NCBI RefSeq assembly: GCF_000379685.1
Contig: NZ_KB903253.1
Span: 163,186 to 227,185 of the forward strand
DNA length: 64,000 bases
Origin: Catelliglobosispora koreensis DSM 44566
Lineage (GTDB): Bacteria; Actinomycetota; Actinomycetes; Mycobacteriales; Micromonosporaceae
Reading direction: 5' to 3'
The translations under genes were made by a program, and so were the position numbers. Position 1 is the stretch's first letter. Each line of letters starts with the position of its first letter. Below are positions 15,586 through 22,298 of this stretch, in pieces. Below the pieces are notes generated by a model. That model was not told the origin of the DNA and did no database searches. It was given only the letters and a program-made list of their open reading frames with translations.

Positions 15586-17938
15586 TTTCCAGGTGAGCCC
15601 GGTAGGCGGGGTGGATTTCGAAGCGGGAGGAACGCCCGGCCGCCCGTTCGAACTTCTTGACGAGCACGTCGGCCTTGCGCATGTCCTCGTCGGAGCTGCC
15701 GTAGTCGAAGCGTCCGTCGCCCGTCTCGACCCCGATGAAGGCTAGCTGCCGCAACACCTTGGTGTGTTCACGTTGCTGGAAGGCGCTCCGGCTGACGATG
15801 CTGAGCAGTTCGCTGAGGCGGGCCGGGCTCAGGATCGATTCCTCGCCGGCGAACTCGATCAGGATGTCTTCGAGGTTCACGGAGAACGCGACAGCTTCCA
15901 CCAGCAGCGCTTCATAGGCGAAGCGGCTGTAGTCCTTCTCGGCTTCGAGGATGTCATCTTCGCTGATCTTCGTGTGCTTGGCGTTCGCCGCGCGCGTCAC
16001 CGCCGCGTTGGCGAAGACAACCAGATCACGAGGGCGTGGCTGCACACGGGACAGGAGGTATTCGCGCGAAGTCAGGCCGCGCACTTCCGGCTCGAAGTAG
16101 TGCACCCACAAGTCTTCCGCGGCAACGTTTTCCTCCGTCGAGGAGGCGAGGAAACGATCCTCCAGCACGCGCGCCAGCAGGTCAGGATCGCGCCAGCCGA
16201 TCTCCACTACCTGGATCTTGTCAGGTTCCCTGGCCTGGGTGCGAATGAAGGCGAAGATGTCGCTTCGCAGGAAGACGGTGAGCGTCACTTGACTGGCCGT
16301 GTTTCGGCCAGCCTCCGCCCGGAACTCATCCGAGGCCCGGCTGACCACGCCCAGCAGGCCCAGCAGGAACTGAGCGAGCAACGGCAAATCCGCGCTTGGC
16401 TCCCAAGCCTTGTCGAGGTTGTCCACGAGAACGGCGACCCGCTGCTTGCCGGAGATCGCCCGTGCGATCTTGCCGCGCAAGGCTTTGAGGCTATCGGTGA
16501 ACAGGGCCGAGTTGACCTTCTGCCGCGCCTCGGCGACGGAGTGTTCGTCGATGCCGTCTTCGAGCAGCTTGTTCATGGAGTTGATCAGGCGGTCCAGCCG
16601 CTCCGAGAAGCTGGCGTCGCTGCCCAGGTGTTCTTTCTCCAAATAGGACTGCAGTGCGGCCAGTGGCGAGCCGGTCGGAATTCCGGCCGGGCGGCTCTCC
16701 GCCTCAGCGACAGCCTGGCTGGCGATCTCGGTGTAGATCAGGTATTTCCAGAGTCCCTCAATGAGATAGTCCCCGAGGTAGGCGGTCTTGATTTTCCGCA
16801 TGACCTCCAGGAGACCTTCGAGCTCATAGCTCGCCGGCTTGATGACGCACACCAGATTGCGGGCATCTTCGCGAAGGGCGGCGGCAGCCTGAAGCATGTT
16901 CGCGGTCTTGCCCGTCCCTTTCTTGCCGCAGAAGATGCTGGCACTGGCGTCGAGAACGTCGCGGTAGTCGCGGGTTTCCACGAAGTAGCGGTCGAGCCCT
17001 TCGCGATCGCGTTCGGCGACGTGATTACCGAACCGCAACGCGGCGATCTCCGCCAGGTGCTCCCGAACCCGCGACACGGGCGCTGAGCGTGGCTCGTGCA
17101 GCGACTCGATCCAGGTCTTCGCGGCGGACTTCAGCCCACTGGGACTGCGGTAGTGAATCGCCAGGTCTCGGTAGTCGATGGGACTGCGGACCGTGTGCTC
17201 CGCGACGATGAGGACCTCCCGGCCCATGCCACGGGCGATGCCGGCGAGCAACGAGACCCGGGGATTGCCGGCTTCGGCCAGGTAGGCCTTGGTGGGAGTC
17301 ATGTGGAAGATCACCACACGAGAGCGATGAATTTCCTCGATGTACCAGGCGAGCGGTGCGCTACTGCCATATTCAGCCAGATCAAGTGTGCTGACTTCCA
17401 GTTTGCTGTAGCGCTCGATGAGCTGGGTTAGCTTGCGGCTGGCTTCGTCCTCTTTGAGGCTTGGAATGTAGAGGAGACGCGACGGGGCGGCACGTTCGTC
17501 GAGCCCACCCGTGAGGTCATCCCAGAGTGTCGGGCCGCCACTGTCCGAGACAACCCGCGACAGCTTTTCTACGAGGTCCTTCTTGTTCCGGTAGCTGGAA
17601 TAACCCGTGGTGGTCAGCAGGGCGAAGTCGCGCCAGGCTTTGTCGGCTTGCCGGTCGTCCGCGTCGAGCAGGATCGCGACGCGCTTCTTCTTTCCAATGG
17701 CCAGGCCCAGCTCAAAGAGAACGTTGTCGTTCATGGACGTCAGCTCGAAAACGCCGATGGTGGCCGAGTTCAGCTGACTTTCGATCTCGTTGACGATGAG
17801 CCGTCCGTTGACCTGAAGATCTTCCCAGGAAATGGAACTGTCCACATTGGCGTGACTCGCCATTTCGGCAGCGGTTTCCCTGATCAGCTCTCGCACGGCC
17901 TCCGGCTTGGAACCATAGCCAAAGAAAAGTCGCTCCAC
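15557..17938 (-). CDS. Double Rossmann (NDT/TIR-like) domain protein fused to an Sll1717-type P-loop ATPase
   Basis: The protein is 793 residues. The GTG start follows ggggagg. Residues 1-145 look like a nucleoside-deoxyribosyltransferase/TIR-like fold: FFGYGSK at the start and FELTSMNDNVLFELGLAIG, where E76 sits at the place of the family's catalytic Glu. Residues 152-280 form a second Rossmann-like unit (RLLYIPSLKEDE, VVIFHMTPTKAYL). Residues 325 to about 620 are a P-loop NTPase: Walker A GKKGTGKT (338-345), Walker B VAVLVDNLDK (501-510), in the style of 'P-loop ATPase, Sll1717 family' proteins. The remaining C-terminus is helical (winged-helix-like). Such nucleotide-cleaving plus STAND/KAP-like layouts are common in anti-phage abortive-infection proteins; that role is inferred. 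It stands alone, with TetR-type palindromes in its upstream region. Confidence 0.75.
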   Translation of the reverse strand: MERLFFGYGSKPEAVRELIRETAAEMASHANVDSSISWEDLQVNGRLIVNEIESQLNSATIGVFELTSMNDNVLFELGLAIGKKKRVAILLDADDRQADKAWRDFALLTTTGYSSYRNKKDLVEKLSRVVSDSGGPTLWDDLTGGLDERAAPSRLLYIPSLKEDEASRKLTQLIERYSKLEVSTLDLAEYGSSAPLAWYIEEIHRSRVVIFHMTPTKAYLAEAGNPRVSLLAGIARGMGREVLIVAEHTVRSPIDYRDLAIHYRSPSGLKSAAKTWIESLHEPRSAPVSRVREHLAEIAALRFGNHVAERDREGLDRYFVETRDYRDVLDASASIFCGKKGTGKTANMLQAAAALREDARNLVCVIKPASYELEGLLEVMRKIKTAYLGDYLIEGLWKYLIYTEIASQAVAEAESRPAGIPTGSPLAALQSYLEKEHLGSDASFSERLDRLINSMNKLLEDGIDEHSVAEARQKVNSALFTDSLKALRGKIARAISGKQRVAVLVDNLDKAWEPSADLPLLAQFLLGLLGVVSRASDEFRAEAGRNTASQVTLTVFLRSDIFAFIRTQAREPDKIQVVEIGWRDPDLLARVLEDRFLASSTEENVAAEDLWVHYFEPEVRGLTSREYLLSRVQPRPRDLVVFANAAVTRAANAKHTKISEDDILEAEKDYSRFAYEALLVEAVAFSVNLEDILIEFAGEESILSPARLSELLSIVSRSAFQQREHTKVLRQLAFIGVETGDGRFDYGSSDEDMRKADVLVKKFERAAGRSSRFEIHPAYRAHLEISDSVPGER

Positions 17939-17996
17939 GCTGCCTCCCCAGTCGTTGTGGCTTCGTCAATATGGCCACGTTGCGGAGTCGCACGAA

Positions 17997-18010
17997 TACC
18001 ACTAGTGGTA
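17997..18010. promoter_or_regulatory. Palindromic operator-like site 1
   Basis: TACCACTAGTGGTA is a perfect 14-base palindrome in the divergent region between the P-loop ATPase gene (starting 17938, minus) and the membrane protein/TetR operon (starting 18082, plus). It shares TACCA...TGGTA arms with the site at 18058-18074, so both probably bind the TetR-family protein encoded downstream. Confidence 0.55.
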
Positions 18011-18057
18011 CGAAAATCGACGATGATCGTACTAACTTTGCCAGGTGAACCAGTAGG

Positions 18058-18074
18058 GTGTACCAGTGGTACAC
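18058..18074. promoter_or_regulatory. Palindromic operator-like site 2
   Basis: GTGTACCAGTGGTACAC is a perfect inverted repeat (7-base arms, 3-base centre) ending eight bases before the ATG at 18082. A protein bound here would block the start of the membrane protein/TetR operon, as expected for autoregulation by a TetR repressor. Confidence 0.6.
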
Positions 18075-18081
18075 TCGGCAC

Positions 18082-18585
18082 ATGCGAGTGGCTATCAAGG
18101 TCATCGGCACCGCTCTGGTGACGGTTCTGCTGACCTATCCGCTGTGGGCGCCGCAGTGGGGACAAGGCATTCTGGGCGAGTTCTGGGCGGCCGAGATGCC
18201 CGGTGGGCTGATCGCGGTGCTCGTGTTCTTCGGGCTCGTCGCGCTCTATTGCCGTGGGCTGCAGCGGACCTTGATGCTGACCGGTCACGCTAACCCGGCT
18301 TCGGTGTGGTGGATGTTCGCGATCCCCTATAACTTCACCGAAGACTTCTTCATCGTGCGCAACGTGTCCGTGTCGCTTGCCGGGCGCATGTCAGACGGTT
18401 TCGTCAGGCGCTGGACCGTCGTCGGTTACGCGTGGTGTGCGTTCCAGATTCTCTCGCTGTTCCCGGGCATCGCAGGTTATGTGGGCGGGGCCATCGCGAT
18501 TCCACTATGGATCGGTCACTGGGCGATGACCTCCTTTGCCAACAACAGATTGGCGGTGGCAGACCGTGCCGTTGCCGCGGTTTAA
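18082..18585 (+). CDS. Small integral membrane protein, unknown
   Basis: The protein is 167 residues with about four hydrophobic segments (ALVTVLLTYPLWAP, GGLIAVLVFFGLVALYCRG, FAIPYNFTEDFFIV region, LSLFPGIAGYVGGAIAIPLWIG). No catalytic motif is recognised. I chose the ATG at 18082 over the upstream in-frame GTG at 18058 because the latter lies inside the operator palindrome. The downstream TetR gene starts 20 bases before this gene ends, so the two are translationally coupled. The pairing of a membrane protein with its own TetR repressor suggests an inducible stress or efflux function, but the protein is too small for a typical exporter. Confidence 0.75.
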   Translation: MRVAIKVIGTALVTVLLTYPLWAPQWGQGILGEFWAAEMPGGLIAVLVFFGLVALYCRGLQRTLMLTGHANPASVWWMFAIPYNFTEDFFIVRNVSVSLAGRMSDGFVRRWTVVGYAWCAFQILSLFPGIAGYVGGAIAIPLWIGHWAMTSFANNRLAVADRAVAAV

Positions 18586-19171
18586 CCGGCTTCCCGGCGA
18601 GAACCGTGCGGCTATTCTCGCGGTCGCACAGGAGCACTTCGCCCGCGACGGCAAGGACGCGGCATCGTTCAACCAGATCATCGCCGACGCGGGCATCTCG
18701 AAAACCTCGGCATACCACTACTTTGACGGCAAAGATGACTTGTTCAACGCCGTGCTAGCCGGTGCGGCCCAACGCATTCTCGACAAGCTCGGGCCGTGGC
18801 GGCGAGTGTCCACAGTGGACGATCTGTGGGCTCAACTGGAAGCGGGCGCGGCCACTCTTTGGCGGTATTCGCAGGACAATCCCGCCGACAGGGCGATCTT
18901 GGCGACCGCTCGGGCGACGGAACCGGATCAGTGGGTGCGGCATCTGGTCGGCAACGCTGACGCCTTGGGGCTGCTAGCCAAGGGGACGGATCGCGACCTC
19001 ATCACAGCTTTGACGGACAGTGTGCTGCACACGCTCGATCAGTGGGCGTTGCGTCACGGCGAGATGCCTGACGTCAGGCTGTTTCTGAGCCGCATCTGGG
19101 GCAGTGCTAACGCAACGCCTCGTCGAGGGAAGTCTCGCGCGGCCCCCAGTGCGTCGGCTCGTGGCCGGTGA
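18566..19171 (+). CDS. TetR/AcrR family transcriptional regulator
   Basis: The protein is 201 residues from the GTG at 18566. The N-terminal helix-turn-helix domain reads AILAVAQEHFARDGKDAASF, then IIADAGISKTSAYHYFDGKD, the TetR recognition helix and YHYF signature. The C-terminal part is the variable ligand-binding region. It should repress its own operon through the palindromes at 17997 and 18058, and may also affect the divergent P-loop ATPase gene. The last 65 bases overlap the tail of the convergent SanA-like gene, which is tight but allowed. The ligand is unknown. Confidence 0.85.
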   Translation: MPLPRFNRLPGENRAAILAVAQEHFARDGKDAASFNQIIADAGISKTSAYHYFDGKDDLFNAVLAGAAQRILDKLGPWRRVSTVDDLWAQLEAGAATLWRYSQDNPADRAILATARATEPDQWVRHLVGNADALGLLAKGTDRDLITALTDSVLHTLDQWALRHGEMPDVRLFLSRIWGSANATPRRGKSRAAPSASARGR

Positions 19172-19769
19172 CGACTTCGAAAAGGGCCTTCACGATCGCG
19201 CCCTGTTCCCTGATGAGCCCGTTGCGCCACGGCTGGCGGTAGACCGCGACGGAGTCGTCGCCGACGCCGATCGCGTCGATGCCAGCGTCGCGGCACAGGG
19301 CGACCGCGCGTCTAATGTGGAAGCTCTGCGTCAGCACGATCAGCGAGGTCGCCCCGAAGATGCGATGCGCCCGCTGGCACGAGTCAGACGTGTCAAACCC
19401 GGCGTAGTCGGCCACGACCTTGTGCGCCGGAACGCCTTGAGCGATCAGCCAGTCGCGCATCGCGTCAGGCTCGTTGTAGTCGAAGTTCATGTTGTCGCCA
19501 GACACGAGCACGGCCCGGATCTTGCCCGCATGGTAGAGATCGCGTGCCATCGCCAGGCGGGCTTCAAGAAACGGCGACGGCGTCCCGTCGGCGAACACTT
19601 GCGCGCCGAGCACCATGGCGACCGGTCTCGCGGGGACGTCATCCAGCGTGTACAGGCGTCCCGACGACGCTGCGCGTACCCAAATCAAACTCGCCGCGGC
19701 GAACACGACCGCTGCCGCGATCAGCGCTACCGCCGTCCACTTGATACGCCGCCACCAGACCCCGCCCAT
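19107..19769 (-). CDS. SanA/YdcF-like (DUF218) membrane-anchored protein
   Basis: The protein is 220 residues: an N-terminal membrane anchor (WTAVALIAAAVVFAAASLIWV) followed by a DUF218 domain outside the cell. The family pattern is visible: VAMVLGAQVFADGTPSPFLEAR, VLVSGDN, AGFDTSDSC, LTQSFHIRRAVALC. SanA in enteric bacteria affects envelope permeability and vancomycin sensitivity; ElyC/DUF218 proteins act in envelope or peptidoglycan precursor metabolism. The exact reaction is unknown. It lies 42 bases downstream of the TIR-cold-shock gene on the same strand and could be in one transcript with it. Confidence 0.87.
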   Translation of the reverse strand: MGGVWWRRIKWTAVALIAAAVVFAAASLIWVRAASSGRLYTLDDVPARPVAMVLGAQVFADGTPSPFLEARLAMARDLYHAGKIRAVLVSGDNMNFDYNEPDAMRDWLIAQGVPAHKVVADYAGFDTSDSCQRAHRIFGATSLIVLTQSFHIRRAVALCRDAGIDAIGVGDDSVAVYRQPWRNGLIREQGAIVKALFEVVTGHEPTHWGPRETSLDEALR

Positions 19770-19811
19770 GCCCTCATTTTGCCTTAGCGGGTCTGCCCTG
19801 CGGCGCCTTCT

Positions 19812-20546
19812 TCACCGAACTCTCACTTTGTCAGCCATCGGTCCGTTAGTACCTTGCACGATCTCGAAGCTGACGGCCTGGCCGTCCTCCAGAACCCTAT
19901 ATCCATTCATCTCGATGGCGGAGAAATGAACAAATATGTCGCGCCCATCATCTGTGGTGAGAAAGCCAAAGCCTTTTTCCGCATTGAACCACTTCACATA
20001 GCCGGAGACCCGGCGCGGCTCGGCTGGCGGCCGAACCGAAGCCTGATAGCTGCTCAGGGGATCACGAACCTCGGCGGTTGCCGGAAGGTCTGGGACCGCC
20101 TGCAGCGGGGCGGTGAGACCTGCGGCGATTTGATGCTGTGCCTCATGTTTCATCGCGGCCAACACCAGCTCCTTGATCACATTGTCAGCGTTGAGGTCAG
20201 TGAGCTGCAGATACAGCACGTCGTGCAGCGACACTGGCATCTCCACGTCTCCGACGCGCAGCGGCAGGACCTTTACCCCTCTTCTGTTTATGCCACCAGA
20301 GATCGCCATTGCCAGTTCCTTTTGGCACCAGGCCGACTGCACCGAATTGCGCGAAACGATGGCGACAACGAAGTGAACCTCTTGGATCGCGCGTGAGATG
20401 CGATCGATGATGGAGTCGCCGACCAGCAGCTCACCTTCGTCGATCCAGACTCGTAGTCCATAGGTCGTCAGGCCGGTCGCCAGCGTGCGCGCCAATGCTT
20501 TGTCGGCGTGGGCGTAGCTGATGAACATCGAGATGGTAGGGGCCAT
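19812..20546 (-). CDS. TIR domain fused to a cold-shock (CSD) RNA/ssDNA-binding domain
   Basis: The protein is 244 residues. Residues 4-130 are a TIR domain: [28 protein letters not shown], and [12 protein letters not shown], where E77 is at the position of the NAD-cleaving glutamate (W-C-x-x-E). A linker (about 135-178) rich in Ala/Pro follows. Residues 180-244 are a full cold-shock domain: [15 protein letters not shown] (RNP1) and DIFVHFSAI (RNP2). Bacterial TIRs usually degrade NAD or make cyclic ADP-ribose signals in phage defence, and CSDs bind single-stranded nucleic acid. A sensor that fires the TIR on binding RNA is the obvious hypothesis, not a demonstrated one. Its ATG is nine bases after the stop of the CopC-like gene. 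Confidence 0.88.
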   Translation of the reverse strand: MAPTISMFISYAHADKALARTLATGLTTYGLRVWIDEGELLVGDSIIDRISRAIQEVHFVVAIVSRNSVQSAWCQKELAMAISGGINRRGVKVLPLRVGDVEMPVSLHDVLYLQLTDLNADNVIKELVLAAMKHEAQHQIAAGLTAPLQAVPDLPATAEVRDPLSSYQASVRPPAEPRRVSGYVKWFNAEKGFGFLTTDDGRDIFVHFSAIEMNGYRVLEDGQAVSFEIVQGTNGPMADKVRVR

Positions 20547-20555
20547 CGCCCCATC

Positions 20556-21140
20556 TTAGTCAGCCTTCTTCCGACGGTGGCGCGGTGCGAAACAGGCCAA
20601 GGCTCCAATCAGGAGTATTGCGGCTACACCCACGAACCACCAAGGAAACGAGCTAGAGCTCGCATGGGGCGACGATGCGGCGGGTGCGGGTGGTGCGGTG
20701 GTCATGGGGCCTTGATAGTCGAACCGGATCGTGCCCTGGACCTTGTCGCCGTCAGACGCTACCGACTGATAGCTGACGGTGTAGAGACCTTGCACGGGCC
20801 AGTGCGTGACGGTCAGCAGAGCCGGAAAGCCGGTGCGATAGAAGACAGGCTCCCACTTGCCGTCGACAAGGTTCAGCTCCTGCGCCGGGGTGGGCAGCGG
20901 CGACGGCTGACCGTGCGACCAGCCGGACAGGAGTTGCTGTCCGTCCGGGGAGGTCACCGTGAAGGTGGCGGACTGAGCGGGGGCTTCGGTGAAATACAGC
21001 GCGATTTCACGCGGTGTGGTGCTGACGGTCGTCTGGTTGGCCGGCACTGAATAGGCCAGCTGCCCGTGCGCGAAAGCCGGGGCCGGAAAGCCAAGGATCG
21101 CAACGGAAAGCGCGAGTCCAAAAGCGGCGGTCTTGCGCAT
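20556..21140 (-). CDS. CopC-domain secreted protein with C-terminal membrane anchor
   Basis: The protein is 194 residues from the ATG at 21140, which has ggag seven bases upstream; the longer frame from 21182 adds an unlikely N-terminus. After a signal peptide (ending APAFA), the mature protein starts HGQLAY, the copper-binding N-terminal His of CopC proteins, and contains YQSVASDGDKVQGTIRF, matching the CopC C-terminal motif with Asp in place of the usual His (SxDGH). A Ser/Pro/Ala linker leads to a membrane helix and basic tail. It should bind copper outside the membrane. No copD gene follows; instead the TIR-CSD gene starts nine bases downstream. Confidence 0.82.
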   Translation of the reverse strand: MRKTAAFGLALSVAILGFPAPAFAHGQLAYSVPANQTTVSTTPREIALYFTEAPAQSATFTVTSPDGQQLLSGWSHGQPSPLPTPAQELNLVDGKWEPVFYRTGFPALLTVTHWPVQGLYTVSYQSVASDGDKVQGTIRFDYQGPMTTAPPAPAASSPHASSSSFPWWFVGVAAILLIGALACFAPRHRRKKAD

Positions 21141-21161
21141 CAGGGCACTCCCGAAGAAATG

Positions 21162-21202
21162 CTCTGCCGGGGACGGGATCATTGCCAGCGGCCCCGGCAG
21201 AG
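21162..21202 (-). terminator. Hairpin terminator of the sugar operon
   Basis: An 11-base-pair perfect stem (CTCTGCCGGGG / CCCCGGCAGAG) with a 19-base loop starts 10 bases after the stop of the isomerase gene at 21212 and ends before the CopC-like gene. It fits the end of the long minus-strand operon. Confidence 0.7.
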
Positions 21203-21211
21203 AGCCTCACT

Positions 21212-22216
21212 CTAGTTGGACGAGAAAGCCGCATCGAACGCGGCGGCCGGAGCGTCGAAGGCCAGCCGGCGCACGAACTGCAGCGCCTCGGGAGCGCCGA
21301 TGAGACGGTCCATTCCGGCGTCTTCCCACTCGATCGAGATCGGGCCTTTGTACCCGATCGTGTTGAGCGCGCGGAAGCACGCCTCCCACGGCACGTCGCC
21401 GTGCCCGGTGGACACGAAGTCCCAGCCGCGGCGCGGGTCGGCCCACGCCAGGTGCGACGACACGATGCCGCGGCGGCCATCCTTCGTGTTGACCTTCGCG
21501 TCCTTGCAGTCCACGTGATAGATCCGGTCGGCGAAGTCGAGGATGAAGTTCGCCGGGTCGATGCCCTGCCACACCATGTGCGAGGGGTCCCAGTTCAGGC
21601 CGAAGGCCGGACGGTTGCCCACCGCCTCAAGCGCGCGCTTGGTCGTGTAGTAGTCGTAGGCGATCTCGCTCGGGTGCACTTCGTGCGCGAACTTGACCCC
21701 GACCTCGTCGTAGACGTCAAGGATCGGGTTGAAACGGCGTGCGAAGTCCTCGTACCCACGATCGATCATTTCCTGCGAAGCAGGCGGGAACATGGCGAGC
21801 GTGTGCCACACCGAGGAGCCCGTGAATCCCACGACGACGTCAACGCCGAACGCCCGCGCTGCCCGCGCCGTGTCGGCCATTTCCTTCGCCGCCGCCTGCC
21901 GGACCTCCTCGGGGTTGCCTGACCCCCAGATCCGTGCGGGCAAAATGCCCTGATGCCGTTCGTCGATCGGGTGATCGCAGACGGCTTGGCCCACCAGGTG
22001 GTTCGAGATCGCCCAAGCCTTCAGGTTGTACTTGGCGAGGGTCGCGTGTTTGCGCTCCACATAGGACGGATCGGTCAGAGCTGCGGAAACGTCGAAATGA
22101 TCACCCCAGCAGGCGATCTCCAAACCGTCATATCCCCACTCTGACGCCAGCCGGCAGACCTCTTCGAACGGAAGGTCCGCCCACTGACCGGTGAAAAGGG
22201 TGATGGGCCTTGCCAT
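21212..22216 (-). CDS. Sugar phosphate isomerase/epimerase (xylose-isomerase-like TIM barrel)
   Basis: The protein is 334 residues, AP-endonuclease-2 superfamily. Metal-site segments can be seen: [11 protein letters not shown] near the N-terminus, [23 protein letters not shown] (His after Asp, typical) and HVDCKDAKV, with a terminal SIEWED. These enzymes isomerise or epimerise keto- and aldo-sugars. It is the last gene of the operon that starts with the ROK regulator at 33617, separated from the ThuA gene by an 82-base gap holding a stable stem-loop. A role in converting the keto-sugar made by the dehydrogenases is likely; the precise substrate is unknown. Confidence 0.87.
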   Translation of the reverse strand: MARPITLFTGQWADLPFEEVCRLASEWGYDGLEIACWGDHFDVSAALTDPSYVERKHATLAKYNLKAWAISNHLVGQAVCDHPIDERHQGILPARIWGSGNPEEVRQAAAKEMADTARAARAFGVDVVVGFTGSSVWHTLAMFPPASQEMIDRGYEDFARRFNPILDVYDEVGVKFAHEVHPSEIAYDYYTTKRALEAVGNRPAFGLNWDPSHMVWQGIDPANFILDFADRIYHVDCKDAKVNTKDGRRGIVSSHLAWADPRRGWDFVSTGHGDVPWEACFRALNTIGYKGPISIEWEDAGMDRLIGAPEALQFVRRLAFDAPAAAFDAAFSSN

Positions 22217-22239
22217 GGAAACTCCCTATCGTTGTTTGA

Positions 22240-22293
22240 GTGGGGGAACCACACCTCGCCCGGTCGGCGTACGTGCGAGACGGGTTCCCCCAC
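22240..22293 (-). promoter_or_regulatory. Large intercistronic stem-loop
   Basis: Arms GTGGGGGAACC (22240-22250) and GGTTCCCCCAC (22283-22293) form a perfect 11-base-pair stem around a 32-base loop that itself holds a ctcgc/gcgag helix. It fills the gap between the ThuA gene and the isomerase gene and could be a partial terminator or an mRNA-stabilising hairpin. Confidence 0.55.
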
Positions 22294-22298
22294 GTTCT

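Noticed and set aside
15764..17086. 440-codon plus-strand open frame opposite the P-loop ATPase gene
   Set aside because: It is antisense to a gene with clear Walker motifs; no recognisable domain and no start signals.
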